Below, one piece after another: positions 54,583 through 64,000 of a DNA stretch of 64,000 nt. Under the pieces are notes generated by a model, which made no database searches, was not told the DNA's origin, and saw nothing but the letters and a program-made list of their open reading frames with translations. Both the position numbers and the translations under genes were made by a program. Each line of letters begins with the position of its first letter. The stretch's first letter is position 1. This stretch comes from Imbricaverruca yamaguchii (Eukaryota > Arthropoda > Thecostraca > Neoverrucidae), in NCBI GenBank assembly GCA_034440575.1, contig JAOTOL010001137.1, positions 206,001 through 270,000 of the forward strand, given 5' to 3'.

Positions 54583-57500
54583 AGGCAATAGGAGAACTCA
54601 AATGGATTGAAAGGTACACTCAATGGGGTCCCATGATAAGACCTGAAATTATTGGCTGGAAAAATCGAGATTGAAGGGGAAAGTGTCCCCTCAAAAGTGC
54701 ATCAAACAAAACCCCTGTATCCTTCCCATAATTTGCGTAAGTTCCACCCCACATTCCTTCCTTATCATAATTCGCTGGTGAAAAAAAGCTATGGGACGGT
54801 GCCAGCTGGAGACGAAGCCTGCATGATGCGACCACCTGTTTGAACTCCTATATCGCGTTTCTGATAAGTTTCAGGTAAAAACTGAAATTATATTTTCGGC
54901 AGAGAAAGACGCGTTCTATCACATCGTCTTTATTTTATAGCTGTGGCTTCATTCCTGAAAAAGATATTACATTACAATACCCCGATATAGCATTGCTACT
55001 ACCTAACTATCCTAACTACCCCTATATAGCATTGCGAGCAACGAGGGTTTCGGCCGTTGAAAACTTGTGACGTCATGAAAAGTTCCAATTGCCGGACGGT
55101 TGTACCCTATGTAAAGGGCCTTGGGTTCGTGTAGGCAATTGGCTGCGCAGGTGGGTAGGTATTTGCGTTTGTTTCTCATATGATTAGCCGGCTTGTACTG
55201 AGATCAACAGTGGAAGGAGAGCGCATTGCTTCTGTGAGTTATGAGAGACGAAGTTGAGCTGATTATCACTGGTCTGCTTTGCGGTGGCATCCATTGTTCA
55301 CTTATTTGTTCCTATGCTTTAATGTGACCAAACATGACAATGTATATTACTTATGCATATTACGTGAGTAGGTAGGTACGTATGCATTTTGCGTCGGCTA
55401 TCGGTAAATATATTTCATGCATCAAAAAGTAATACGTCCATGGAAATGTATTCCGGAAGAAGTTTGTTTACACTCAAACTCCCAGCCCGGAAAGTAAGTT
55501 TCCTACTCTGATGTAAAGGGCCTTGATTTTCAGATCCTTTGTTGCAGATAATTTGGGTGTTGCACGACGTGACTTGTGATATATTTAATTCTGAAGACGA
55601 GGAGTAAACAAGAATCGATATGAAGCCATATAAGTTCTTCACTGGCAGCAATAGAGGTCAGTATTTGTATACGTATTGATGTGAACTTGCTCAAACAATG
55701 GAAGGTATACTACATACCTAGTCAGGTATACTACTAAATTTATGCAATTTTTGGAATCATCTTCATAAGGTCATTAATCTCAGAACATGTTCTTACAATA
55801 TTAGTTAAATGCTCTGTAGATGAAGACAAAATTTGTGGTAAATAAATTGAGGTAGACATTTATTTGTGATAAAAAACAATAGTTTTTAACATGAGTAATA
55901 CCATACAATTATTTGTGTCCACTCCACAAAAGATATGTCAATGCTCTTGAAGTGTTCACATGTATGGATGAACAAGTGTCCTGTTGTTCATGTGTGCATT
56001 CATCCTCACATGTGACCACTTTGAGAGCATCAACATGTGACTGATGACTGATATATGTATATAGAGTTGCACAGGGTAGGTGTATATGAAGGGTCTATAG
56101 GGAAGCAACAAATATTTTGGCTCTGTCATTGTTGCAGTACATGTACTGTTGTGTTGGAATTTATATACTTTGACTCAGGTGATAAGTTTGTCAATATCAG
56201 TAGACAGCATAATATATGTAGCATGTATGATATCCTGTGCATAAAATGTTTGTGTATTGTCACAGAAAAGTGGCCACCCCAATATACATTATGCTGATTC
56301 TGGATGCTATTTTACTTACTATGAGCATTTGGTTGCTTTTTTATGATCATCTTCAATTCAACCCTGCTGAACACAGCTCTCTGCAACATAATCAAGTTTT
56401 ACCTTGACCTGCAGTAATACCAAGATGTTCCCATACACTACCTATGTGAGGCATACAATGAGGATAGATTTGATTAATTCAGGTTGGGCTAGTCTTTCAT
56501 TGTAGTGAATAGTGAACTTCTTCCTACAGGTGATTTTCCAGGCAAATCATAAAATTTGTGCTCACAAGCTTCCTGTATATCAATACTGAATTTGTGGTTA
56601 TAACCAGAGGATTACAGAAAAGGCCAACTGGGACAATCCTGGTATGGTAGGGCTTGTCAACTGTTGTCACTCTGGTGCTGGAATCTGCAGGCTAGGGGTT
56701 TTTCTGAATAATTTGGAAACATATGGAGATAGTATCCATGCATGCAGCAATTGCACAGTTTGCAACCAAAAATATAATTATAGCTCAATGTTTGAGTTTG
56801 AGTAACTTCATAGCTGCATGACATCCTACAATTTAGCAACAAACATGTTTTGTAGGAAAAATAAACAATGGTATTATCAAGTGGTCTGCACCACAAGACA
56901 GATACTTGAATGGCAAATAATGTTCCTATCTCAGAATTGTTTTTCTTTTAAATATAATGGCCCAAAATTGTATGATTCAAATTATGTATTTTACATTGAT
57001 AGGGATCGAAAGCATGGGGCTAGTGGCCAAGTGGTGAACATAACTTTATAAATTCATATTTAATGAGATTGTGAAACAGGGAATCCTGACTTAAACATGC
57101 AAGTGTAGATATGTTTTAATGGTGTAAAGTATAAAAGTAAAATTAAAAGAAGTAACTTTGTTTACTACTTTCTCAAAATATAATTGTTCAAGATATTTAC
57201 AAATTATTAGCTGCCAATACAGTTGTGATGTGGTTGCACAATTTGTGAAATTATTGACAGCCACCAGTGGGAATCACGTTTTTGTCTTGAATTATTTGTC
57301 ATGTAATTGTGAGTAGCACATGAATATAAGGTTTATTGTAGTCCTTGTCATGATTAGAAAAGCAGCTTGGCGGAGGATTTCAAACATCCAAAACATTGTC
57401 TTGCCCTCATAACCATCACCCTTTCTAGAGATGGCAGATCATGTTGTGTGCTGTTTGGCAGAGCTCAAGCTTATTATTCTGTCATAGCACATGTCAAAAC

Positions 57501-58675
57501 TGACTAGAGCATTTAAAGTGCAGTGCCATATATCACAAAAATATTATCTCCAAGTTGAGGTCAGCTCATTTGGACATATTTTGTATCTTCAGTTACCTGC
57601 ATCCAAGATATAAGTCAAACCAAGGTTTTGTTGCATGGTTAAATCAGGCCAGTATGCAATTCTTCCAATAGATATCCACCACATCATAACATTTGTGGGT
57701 CAGCTGCATATTGTCACATGGGTGCTGTATAACCACTGCAGTTGATGTGCCCTAAAACCCTAATAACTAACTAACTGCACATTGTCACATGGTGTTTCAC
57801 AGTTAATATCCAAGACTCATTTTTGGGAACAATTACAGTTTTCAAGAAGCCAGATGTTTCTACTCTTGGAATTTGAGCTGTGTGCACATATACAAGAAAG
57901 TAATAGCATGAATTCTGAAGGGACATTAAAAACATCTAGGAGCATGGCTGGATTCATTTGCATTTAACTATGGAATTACTGAAAGTCATTTTTAATTCTT
58001 GAGATTTATTTTTCCAACATAATGTATATGAATGTGGTTAACATTATGTGACCACTCATGCCCACTGCAAATACATACTTTTCAGTGCATGAAAATAAAA
58101 CCAAAATGAGGCTTGCATTTGGGTAATCTAGCATGAAGAATGATGCAAAAAATGTAATATAACTTGACCTAACCTGCCTAACCTTACACACAAGAAAAAG
58201 TGAAGACATGCCTACACAACTGTTCTCTTTCAAGTAAAACTAATGAAAAACGTACCTTCCCTAACCTTATTTGTTTTGAAAGAAGTCATTTTTAAAGTTT
58301 AAAAATCCCACTGAAAAGAAAAATCTGACCTAACCTAACCAAACCAAACTTGATTCCTTCGTTGGTTCATGAAGACATATGTAAAATGTGCCTCATTAAT
58401 TCATAAAGTACAGCAATACCCATGACTGAAATCCAGGGAGTTAACCAAAATGGATACAGGCAATTGTCCATTAATATTAATGGCCCCTGGTTAGTGTACA
58501 TAATGAGAGCAAAGTGATCGGGCAGAATCCCAGAAGGGCGCCTCCAATGCGCAGTCGTTGGTGCGCGCCTCGTGCCTCTGCCAAGCAACCCCAGGAGTGC
58601 GCCTCCACCAAGCGACCGCAGAAGTGCGATATTAGTAGATGTACTATTACCCAGCATGTTGAGTTTTCGAATTAT
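54583..58675. other. No gene recognised
   Basis: AT-rich intergenic sequence with only short frames. TAACC-rich fragments near 58160-58175 and 58328-58345 resemble arthropod telomere-type (TTAGG) repeats but are too short to call. Near 58530-58620 several GTGCGCGCCTC/GTGCGCCTCCA-like segments recur. Confidence 0.5.
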
Positions 58676-58679
58676 TTAT

Positions 58680-59665
58680 CTAGCTTTTGAGCAAATAATG
58701 GGTTTGTGTTGACAAACGTGACAAACAGGATAGCTTAGGTCATGCAATCTCCAAGTCTTCATATCTTGTTTTGATATAACCCAAAGATATTGGCACTGTT
58801 GGCTAAATGGCTGTGACATTGCATGGCATGATAGTTCTTCTCCTGTGACTTTAGCTTCCGAAAAAAAAATAATGTGTTTGTGTCCACAAATACAACAAAA
58901 ACTTAATAAGCTATCATTTTGTGGTACCCAAGTCCCCATATAATTTTGACCATATCACAAAGATATTACTACTGTTAGATACCGAAATATATATATATTA
59001 ATACCAGGTATGAGTTTTTGAATCATGTATCTAGTCTTCTAATGAATAAATGGTTTGTGTCTACCAACACGATAAAACAGGCTAGCCTAGGCATTGTAAT
59101 GCCCAAGTCCGCATCTAATTTTCATGATACCACTAGGATATTGGCACTGTTAGAGAGCCAAATAGCTGTGGCATTACATGGCATGATGTTTTTTGTTCTC
59201 CCGTGGCTTTAACGTCTGAGAAAATAGCAGGTTTGCATTCAGAAATACAACAAAAACATGATAGGTTTTCATTTTGTAGTACCAAAGTCCACATCTGATT
59301 TTGTTCATAGCCAGAAGATGCGATCGCCGTTAGATAGCTAAATAAGTATACCATTACCCGGCGCCTTAATTATTACCTGGTGCGGTGCCTTAAAATTATG
59401 TTTTAATTTTCGAGCAAGCAACAGGTTTATGTGAACAAACATACAAAGCCAGGCTACTGTCAGAACTTGCAATGCCCAAGTCCGCACTGGTTTTTTTAAT
59501 GATATCCTGAAGATATTGGCACTGTTAAAAAGCCAAATGGCTGTACCATTGTTTGGCAGTATGTTTTTTTCTACTGTGGCTTCAACTTCTGAGAATATAA
59601 TGTATTTGTGTTCACAAATACAACAATTTTGATCGCATCATGATGTTTGTGATACTGGAAGATGA
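58680..59665. repeat. About 360-bp satellite-like tandem repeat, three diverged copies
   Basis: The units share AAGATATTGGCACTGTT or a variant, AAATGGCTGTG-like and GCATGATGTTTTTT-like blocks, CTTCTGAGAA-like blocks and CAAATACAACAA. The spacing is about 355-375 bp. Within a unit the two halves are themselves related (AAGTCC.CAT, TTTTGACCAT, AGATATT), so the monomer may be about 180 bp. Confidence 0.8.
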
Positions 59666-60076
59666 TTAAGTAACTATATTGTTACTTTTTACTTATGTGA
59701 TGGTTTTTCTTTAATTTACACTATCTCAGCCCACAGGCAAGCATTTCATTAAGTGACAGCTACAACAAACGGATCTGGTGGGCCTCTGACCCCCCCCCCA
59801 CCACATTTTTTTAGGTTCCAGGATTTGCATCACTATTTTGTTCAACTTTGTCCATGTTTATTTTTTGCAAGCTCAGTCCAATTTTTCCTAATCCCGGCGC
59901 GATTCTTGAGGACCCCATCCCAAGTTGGGTATTTGGGTAATCCCAAGTTACACCCTCTCATTCGATGGGTTAGTTACTCCCTTGCCCACCTGCCCTCGGT
60001 ATACCACTGGTTAAAGTTGTGTTGCCAGTGCTTTTCCTTACTAATCCTTGATGACGAATTTTATTGTGCTTTGCAG

Positions 60077-60148
60077 CGAGATCCCACCTCAAGGAGTCGT
60101 TGGCTGCGACTGCAATTATTCTCGTGTTCTCGTACATGGGGCTCGTTG
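60077..60148 (+). CDS. Star-like FkbM-domain protein, transmembrane exon
   Basis: 72 bp. The acceptor is GCTTTGCAG, the donor is CTCGTTG|GTGAGT, with 2 bases in and 1 base out. It encodes RSHLKESLAATAIILVFSYM then GLV, a single hydrophobic helix after a basic stretch, as in a type II membrane anchor. Its phase fits the next exon. The start codon lies in an earlier exon I could not find. Confidence 0.7.
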
Positions 60149-60820
60149 GTGAGTACCAAACAGGAACGCCAACAGCACAAAGCTGACAGGAGGGGAGTTG
60201 TCTCTCCAGTCTGTAGGCCGACTCCAGTAGAACAACTCACATTGGTAAAGGTGGCTGCGCTAGTCAGCGCTTGTGACACGCTTCCCGTGTGTAGGTCAGC
60301 ATCAACTCAGTGCTTTCAGCAGTTATATTGCTTGAAGATGAATGTTTGATGTCATCATTGAACCCTGCACGCGTCAATCTGGCTGTAGCTCCTCGAAATC
60401 AGTTTGCCATGTCTCGCACGCACGGACTAGTGTTGTACCACACTGCATGCTGAGAGGACGGCCAACTGCTGTCCTCTGGGGACGGGTCGTCTGTCTTCTG
60501 GGGACGGGTCGTCTGTCCTCTGGGGACGGGTCGTCTGTCCTTTGGGGACGGGTCGTCTGTCTTCTGGGGACGGGTCGTCTGTCCTCTGGGGACGGGTCGT
60601 CTGTCCTCTGGGGACGGGTCGTCTGTCTCTTCTTCTGGGGACGGGTCGTCTGTCCTCTGGGGACGGGTCGTCTGTCCTCTGGGGACGGGTCCTCCAGCCT
60701 GGGCCAGGTTGCCCTTGTCCACACCATGTCTAGATGACGGCCGACTGCCTGCCTGCGTGTTGACTTGCGGCAGGCTGGCTGTATCGGCCGGCGCTGTGCC
60801 TTGACCAGTGGTGGCCGTAG
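60149..60820 (+). other. Intron of the Star-like gene with a 22-bp minisatellite
   Basis: 672-bp intron. About ten units of GGGGACGGGTCGTCTGTCCT followed by CT lie at 60474-60690. Open frames across the array on both strands are artefacts. Confidence 0.85.
60474..60690. repeat. 22-bp minisatellite
   Basis: About ten units of GGGGACGGGTCGTCTGTC plus CTCT, TTCT or TTTT. One longer unit (CTCTTCTTCT) lies near 60627. Confidence 0.92.
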
Positions 60821-60990
60821 ACAGATGGGTGCAGCTGACGCCGGAGCAGGACGACCCGGCGCTGGTGGCCGAGATCAGCGGCCGGTTGCTACCGCCCTCC
60901 TCCGCCCCGTACAACCTCAGCAACCCGGAACGTTACGAGTGGGGCCAGGCGGGACAAGTGCGCGTGGTGCAGGCGCTCACCAGGAATAAG
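60821..60990 (+). CDS. Star-like FkbM-domain protein, exon before the methyltransferase-like domain
   Basis: 170 bp. The acceptor is GGCCGTAG and the donor is AATAAG|GTTGGC. The first 2 bases complete an Asp codon. It encodes RWVQLTPEQDDPALVAEISG, then YNLSNPERYEWGQAGQVRVV, then QALTRNK. The acidic helix followed by a proline-rich linker and QAxTxNK leads straight into GGFFVE of the next exon, as in Star-type proteins. N-x-S sites suggest this part may face the secretory lumen. Confidence 0.8.
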
Positions 60991-61309
60991 GTTGGCGCAT
61001 GCCGCGGCACCACCGACTTTCACTGACCATTCATATACGAAGGAGACATGGTGCTCTCATTTGAAATACATCCATCTATACTTCGGATAACGTGGTTTCT
61101 TTGCATTATGTGGCTCGTTGCCATACCATGAAGGTTGACGCTGCTTGATTCATGGTGTGTGGCGCCATCGTGCCATTTTCTCTGATCGAGCCTAGTTGCA
61201 ACGTGAAATATGGAAATGTCTACTCGTGTAGCCCGTACAAAAGTGCCCAGCCAACCCGACGATATAGCCGCGAGTGTGCGTGGCGCCGCAACTCTGTCGT
61301 CTGGCGCAG
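60991..61309 (+). other. Intron of the Star-like gene
   Basis: 319-bp intron. Nothing else is recognised. Confidence 0.8.
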
Positions 61310-61504
61310 ACTGGTGGCTTCTTCGTGGAGACGGGCGCACACGACGGCGAGGCGATGAGCAACTCGCTGCTGCTGGAGCGTGTGTTCGGGTGGCGCGGCC
61401 TGCTCATCGAGCCGTCTCCCAAGCTGTTCTCCGGCATTCGCCGCCGGAACCGACGCGCCTGGGCTCTGGAGGCGTGCGTCAGTAATACGGGAGCGCCATT
61501 TCAG
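61310..61504 (+). CDS. Star-like FkbM-domain protein, first domain exon
   Basis: 195 bp, phase 0 at both ends. The acceptor is CTGGCGCAG and the donor is TTTCAG|GTCAGG. It encodes TGGFFVETGAHDGEAMSNSL, then LLERVFGWRGLLIEPSPKLF, then RRAWALEACVSN. FVExGAxDGxxxSN, an E of W-x-GLLIEP and a C-x-S turn are the first motifs of the FkbM (Methyltransf_21) domain. In true methyltransferases these residues bind S-adenosylmethionine. The Drosophila Star protein has the same layout and acts in export of EGF-type ligands. Whether this protein is an enzyme or a trafficking factor cannot be told. Confidence 0.9.
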
Positions 61505-61886
61505 GTCAGGCTTGCCCCGTTCTGCCACGTGGGGTCTTTGCTGTTTCAACTGAGTCTTTCTAATAGTTAAAAGAAAAGTCGCTTCCAAAAGAGCGTGCCC
61601 AGTTGGCACTGGTGCTTAATATGCTTTATGCTCGACTTTCTGAGTTGCTGGACTTTTTGCTATTAAAAAACTGCGTCGTACGCTCGCGTTGGTGACCGCA
61701 TTTGTCGTGAAGTTAAAGTCCATTGACCATTAGTTGTGAACGGCAAGGAGCATGGTGGTCTCGATGTCTGTGCCGCCCTTGTTCTGCCTTTCTCATGGTG
61801 CAGCATCACTGCGTGTGCGGCAAACACTGGTCTTGCCGCCCATCTGGTGGCCGTTGGTTTGATCTGGTTGTCTGCCCTTGCAACAG
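61505..61886 (+). other. Intron of the Star-like gene
   Basis: 382-bp intron. Short frames on both strands have no domain. Confidence 0.8.
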
Positions 61887-62138
61887 GCCATGCTACGCGA
61901 CCAAACCGGCCTAGGCCTGAGCGCTGTGGAGGACGGATTTGTGTCGCAAAAGCTGTCCGACATGTTGCAAAACGCCAAACCCATGAAAAATATTGAGAAG
62001 TATCGAGTGAGCTGCTACCCGCTGTACTCAATCCTGCTGGCATGCAACTGTGCTTCCATCGACTTCTTCAGTCTGGACATTGAGGGCATGGAGATGGGAG
62101 TGCTGGCCCATATTCCGTGGGACCGCGTGGATATCAAG
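61887..62138 (+). CDS. Star-like FkbM-domain protein, second domain exon
   Basis: 252 bp, phase 0 at both ends. The acceptor is TTGCAACAG and the donor is ATCAAG|GTGTGT. It encodes AMLRDQTGLGLSAVEDGFVS, then YRVSCYPLYSILLACNCASI, then DFFSLDIEGMEMGVLAHIPW and DRVDIK. CxPLxSIL and DFxSLDIEGxExxVL are the strongest FkbM/Star signatures. All codons are intact. Confidence 0.92.
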
Positions 62139-62799
62139 GTGTGTATATAGCGTTTGCACTTGCTGCACTCATCAGGTGTGTGTCACAGTTTGAAGTGCAT
62201 GAGACTTATGTTCACAAGAATATTCTATTGGGATTCATGGCACGATGAACCATTGGGCATCGAACACTTCGTGAGTCGAGCTGTCCCTCATCTGCTACCA
62301 AGCTGACCTATTTTAAGTAGGATCATTCGCGAGATAGCACAGCATCGGGCTGCCACCAGCCATGCACAGTGCAGGGTGTGCCAGTAGGAACCGAAGGGCG
62401 TTTTTCGGTGAGTGGGTGTGACATTTTCTAACACTGTTGGGGGAGGATTTTGATCGCTGTAGAGCAAAGCTACTGACTTGGACTAATTGCCCTCTCGAAT
62501 CACATGCTAACATAGACCCTCATAATGGTCGTCATAGCATAGCCCCTCATTATATCTAATGATCGTCATACTGTATTGTATCTAAGAATGGTCTTTTGTA
62601 TTTATGTTATGTTCCGAAGTCTTCCTGTGGTGGCTCGTTTTGACTTCTGAAACCGTACGAATGCTTTGATCAGAAGATTTTATATTAATGGCGGCCTAGC
62701 TTCAGTGGGTGTTTGTTCAATAGTTTCTGGTATGGCGTTAATGGGTGTCGTTCACCTCGTTCCGCCGCGCGGCTGAATCACGGCCAACGTCCGTTCCAG
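62139..62799 (+). other. Intron of the Star-like gene
   Basis: 661-bp intron, ending CCGTTCCAG. A TCTAA.GATCGTCAT-like phrase recurs near 62515-62600. Nothing else is seen. Confidence 0.75.
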
Positions 62800-63027
62800 A
62801 TGGTGCTGGTGGAGACACACATGACCTTCATGTGGAATGTGCAGACTGACCAGATGCGCTGGCTCCTGGAGTCTCACGGCTACCTGGCGATGCGACTGCG
62901 GAACGACTGGCTGTTCGTGCGGCGCGACTCGGAGTACGCCCGCGACGCCGAGGCCATCGTGCGCCGGATGCGGCACGAGATCGGCGAGTTGTCACAGAAG
63001 GCGCTGAGCGACCCGTACAACGACTGA
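62800..63027 (+). CDS. Star-like FkbM-domain protein, last exon
   Basis: 228 bp from the acceptor CCGTTCCAG to the stop TGA at 63025-63027. It encodes MVLVETHMTFMWNVQTDQMR, then WLLESHGYLAMRLRNDWLFV, then a charged helical tail ending ALSDPYND. The VETH and LLxxxGY-x9-DWLFVR segments close the FkbM domain. The five seen exons together give about 300 residues, close to full length for a Star-type protein apart from the missing N-terminus. Confidence 0.88.
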   Translation: MVLVETHMTFMWNVQTDQMRWLLESHGYLAMRLRNDWLFVRRDSEYARDAEAIVRRMRHEIGELSQKALSDPYND

Positions 63028-64000
63028 CGTCAGGTTGCAGCGCGAGGTCAGGGCGCTGTCACAGTCGATGGTGATGACCGGCTCTTTTGACGACTGACGT
63101 CAGGACGGTAGTGCTACGAGTAGTGGTATTAGGTTTCCTTTTGGGATCCAAGGTTTACCTGTTGTTACTAACACGTTGTCTATGACAGTATTATTTTGCC
63201 CGACAGGTGATTGATGGGCGTTGTACGACCAACGCAGTCGATGCGCTCGTAAGCCCAAATAACCAGCCAGCAGGTGATCGATGCTTGTATCGGCGTCTGG
63301 GGATTCCGGGTTCAGGTGCGCCCAATCCACAATCGTATACTGTTAGTGCTTAGAGCTGCGCCAGTCGATGTTGATGCCGTCATTGAATCTCAACCGCTAT
63401 GGTTTCAGCATCCCTAATCCAATGCCTCGTTTGGATACGATTGAACCTCACCACGAGTGATGTCTACCGTGAAGCCGATTTGATTGCCAAATTCACTTTT
63501 TCAATTTGCTCTTGCCTTGATCACGGTCCGAAACTTCTGATCGCACGAATAATTCCGTTGAAGTGTTCAAATCCCGATGAATCCAAAGTCAGTAACTCTT
63601 CTGTCTCGCGCTGCTTACGCTGTCTATGCTATTTTTCGATATGCAACTGTTTTATTCCACCTTCAATCAAAGTGCAAACATCGTCTGGTTCAAATGTGCA
63701 TATTAAGCCCCCGAGCTCAACAATATGCGAATACGCGAACTGAACATGGCTGCATCAACGTTGACATGGTACTGCTCTTCAGCCAGTGCTGAGACGCTTG
63801 CATGGTCTCGGTGTGCTTCCGTCCAGACTTCCCATGTGTGGGTGGTTCAATTGTGGATCCGTCCAGGAACTGTGGGCTACTGAAGGGCATATGCAATACT
63901 CACTCTGTGGTGTATCCATTGTACAATAGGAAAAGCCAGCGGCAGGATGGCAGCCATTGTGAAGATAAAGGAATCTGATTGTCACCAGTTCACCAATGAA
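63028..64000. other. 3' flank, no gene recognised
   Basis: CTCTTTTGACGACTGACGTCAGG near 63082-63104 repeats the stop-region sequence CGACTGACGTCAGG (63021-63034). GACCAACGCAGTCGATGCGC near 63228-63247 matches a segment in Nmdar2 intron 4 (10429-10448) with one change. No polyadenylation signal was assigned. Confidence 0.5.

Noticed and set aside
48100..55150. Short TTGGGTTCGTGYAGG match near 48146 and 55124 as ends of a P element
   Set aside because: The match is direct, not inverted, and only about 15 bp, so it does not support element termini.

Overview
This is a eukaryotic, intron-rich animal genomic window. An invertebrate is indicated by an Nmdar2 exon set with an arthropod-like ligand-binding domain, by a Star-like FkbM-domain gene, by P-element, DDE/Ulp1-like and LINE remnants, and by short TAACC-rich stretches near 58.16 and 58.33 kb. 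An arthropod, possibly a crustacean, is my best guess, but the species cannot be fixed from the sequence. There are no operons, bacterial genes or CRISPR arrays. Almost all long open frames in the first 22 kb are tandem repeats whose unit or triple unit stays open, and they are not proteins.

Layout. From about 9.1 to 28.7 kb the minus strand carries the 5' part of an NMDA-type glutamate receptor subunit 2 gene. Five exons are placed: 28432-28702, 26845-27029, 20926-21101, 13775-13911 and 9097-9271. They encode the signal peptide and most of the amino-terminal domain, with compatible splice phases. The rest of the receptor must lie beyond position 1. The gene is riddled with minisatellites: eleven main arrays (units 16 to 68 bp), plus minor ones, fill roughly 45 percent of positions 1-22000. 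Two arrays are amplified from exon edges. A 54-bp array multiplies the exon 3 splice acceptor in frame, and a 68-bp array multiplies the 3' end and splice donor of exon 5.

Intron 2 holds a complete 3.8-kb DNA transposon (22346-26141, perfect 8-bp target duplication). A related 2.5-kb element lies at 38919-41467, also with a perfect 8-bp duplication. Both share TAGGGTG termini and a transposase with conserved FDTTASN-like and CxxH motifs. From 28.8 to 38 kb there is intergenic repeat debris: a LINE reverse-transcriptase remnant, a diverged tandem duplication, and a 2.1-kb palindrome split by a tRNA-derived SINE. At 42.2-45.4 kb lies a broken DDE transposase followed by a Ulp1-like peptidase domain whose catalytic cysteine position reads serine. 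At 48.35-54.58 kb a spliced THAP/P-element-type transposase gene is present but damaged by a stop codon, frameshifts and a lost zinc ligand.

The last part (60.08-63.03 kb, plus strand) is a well-preserved gene for a Star-like membrane-anchored FkbM-domain protein, with five exons seen and its start not found. The two cellular genes have intact exons in consistent phases while all transposase frames are broken. This suggests the breaks are real decay rather than base-calling errors.
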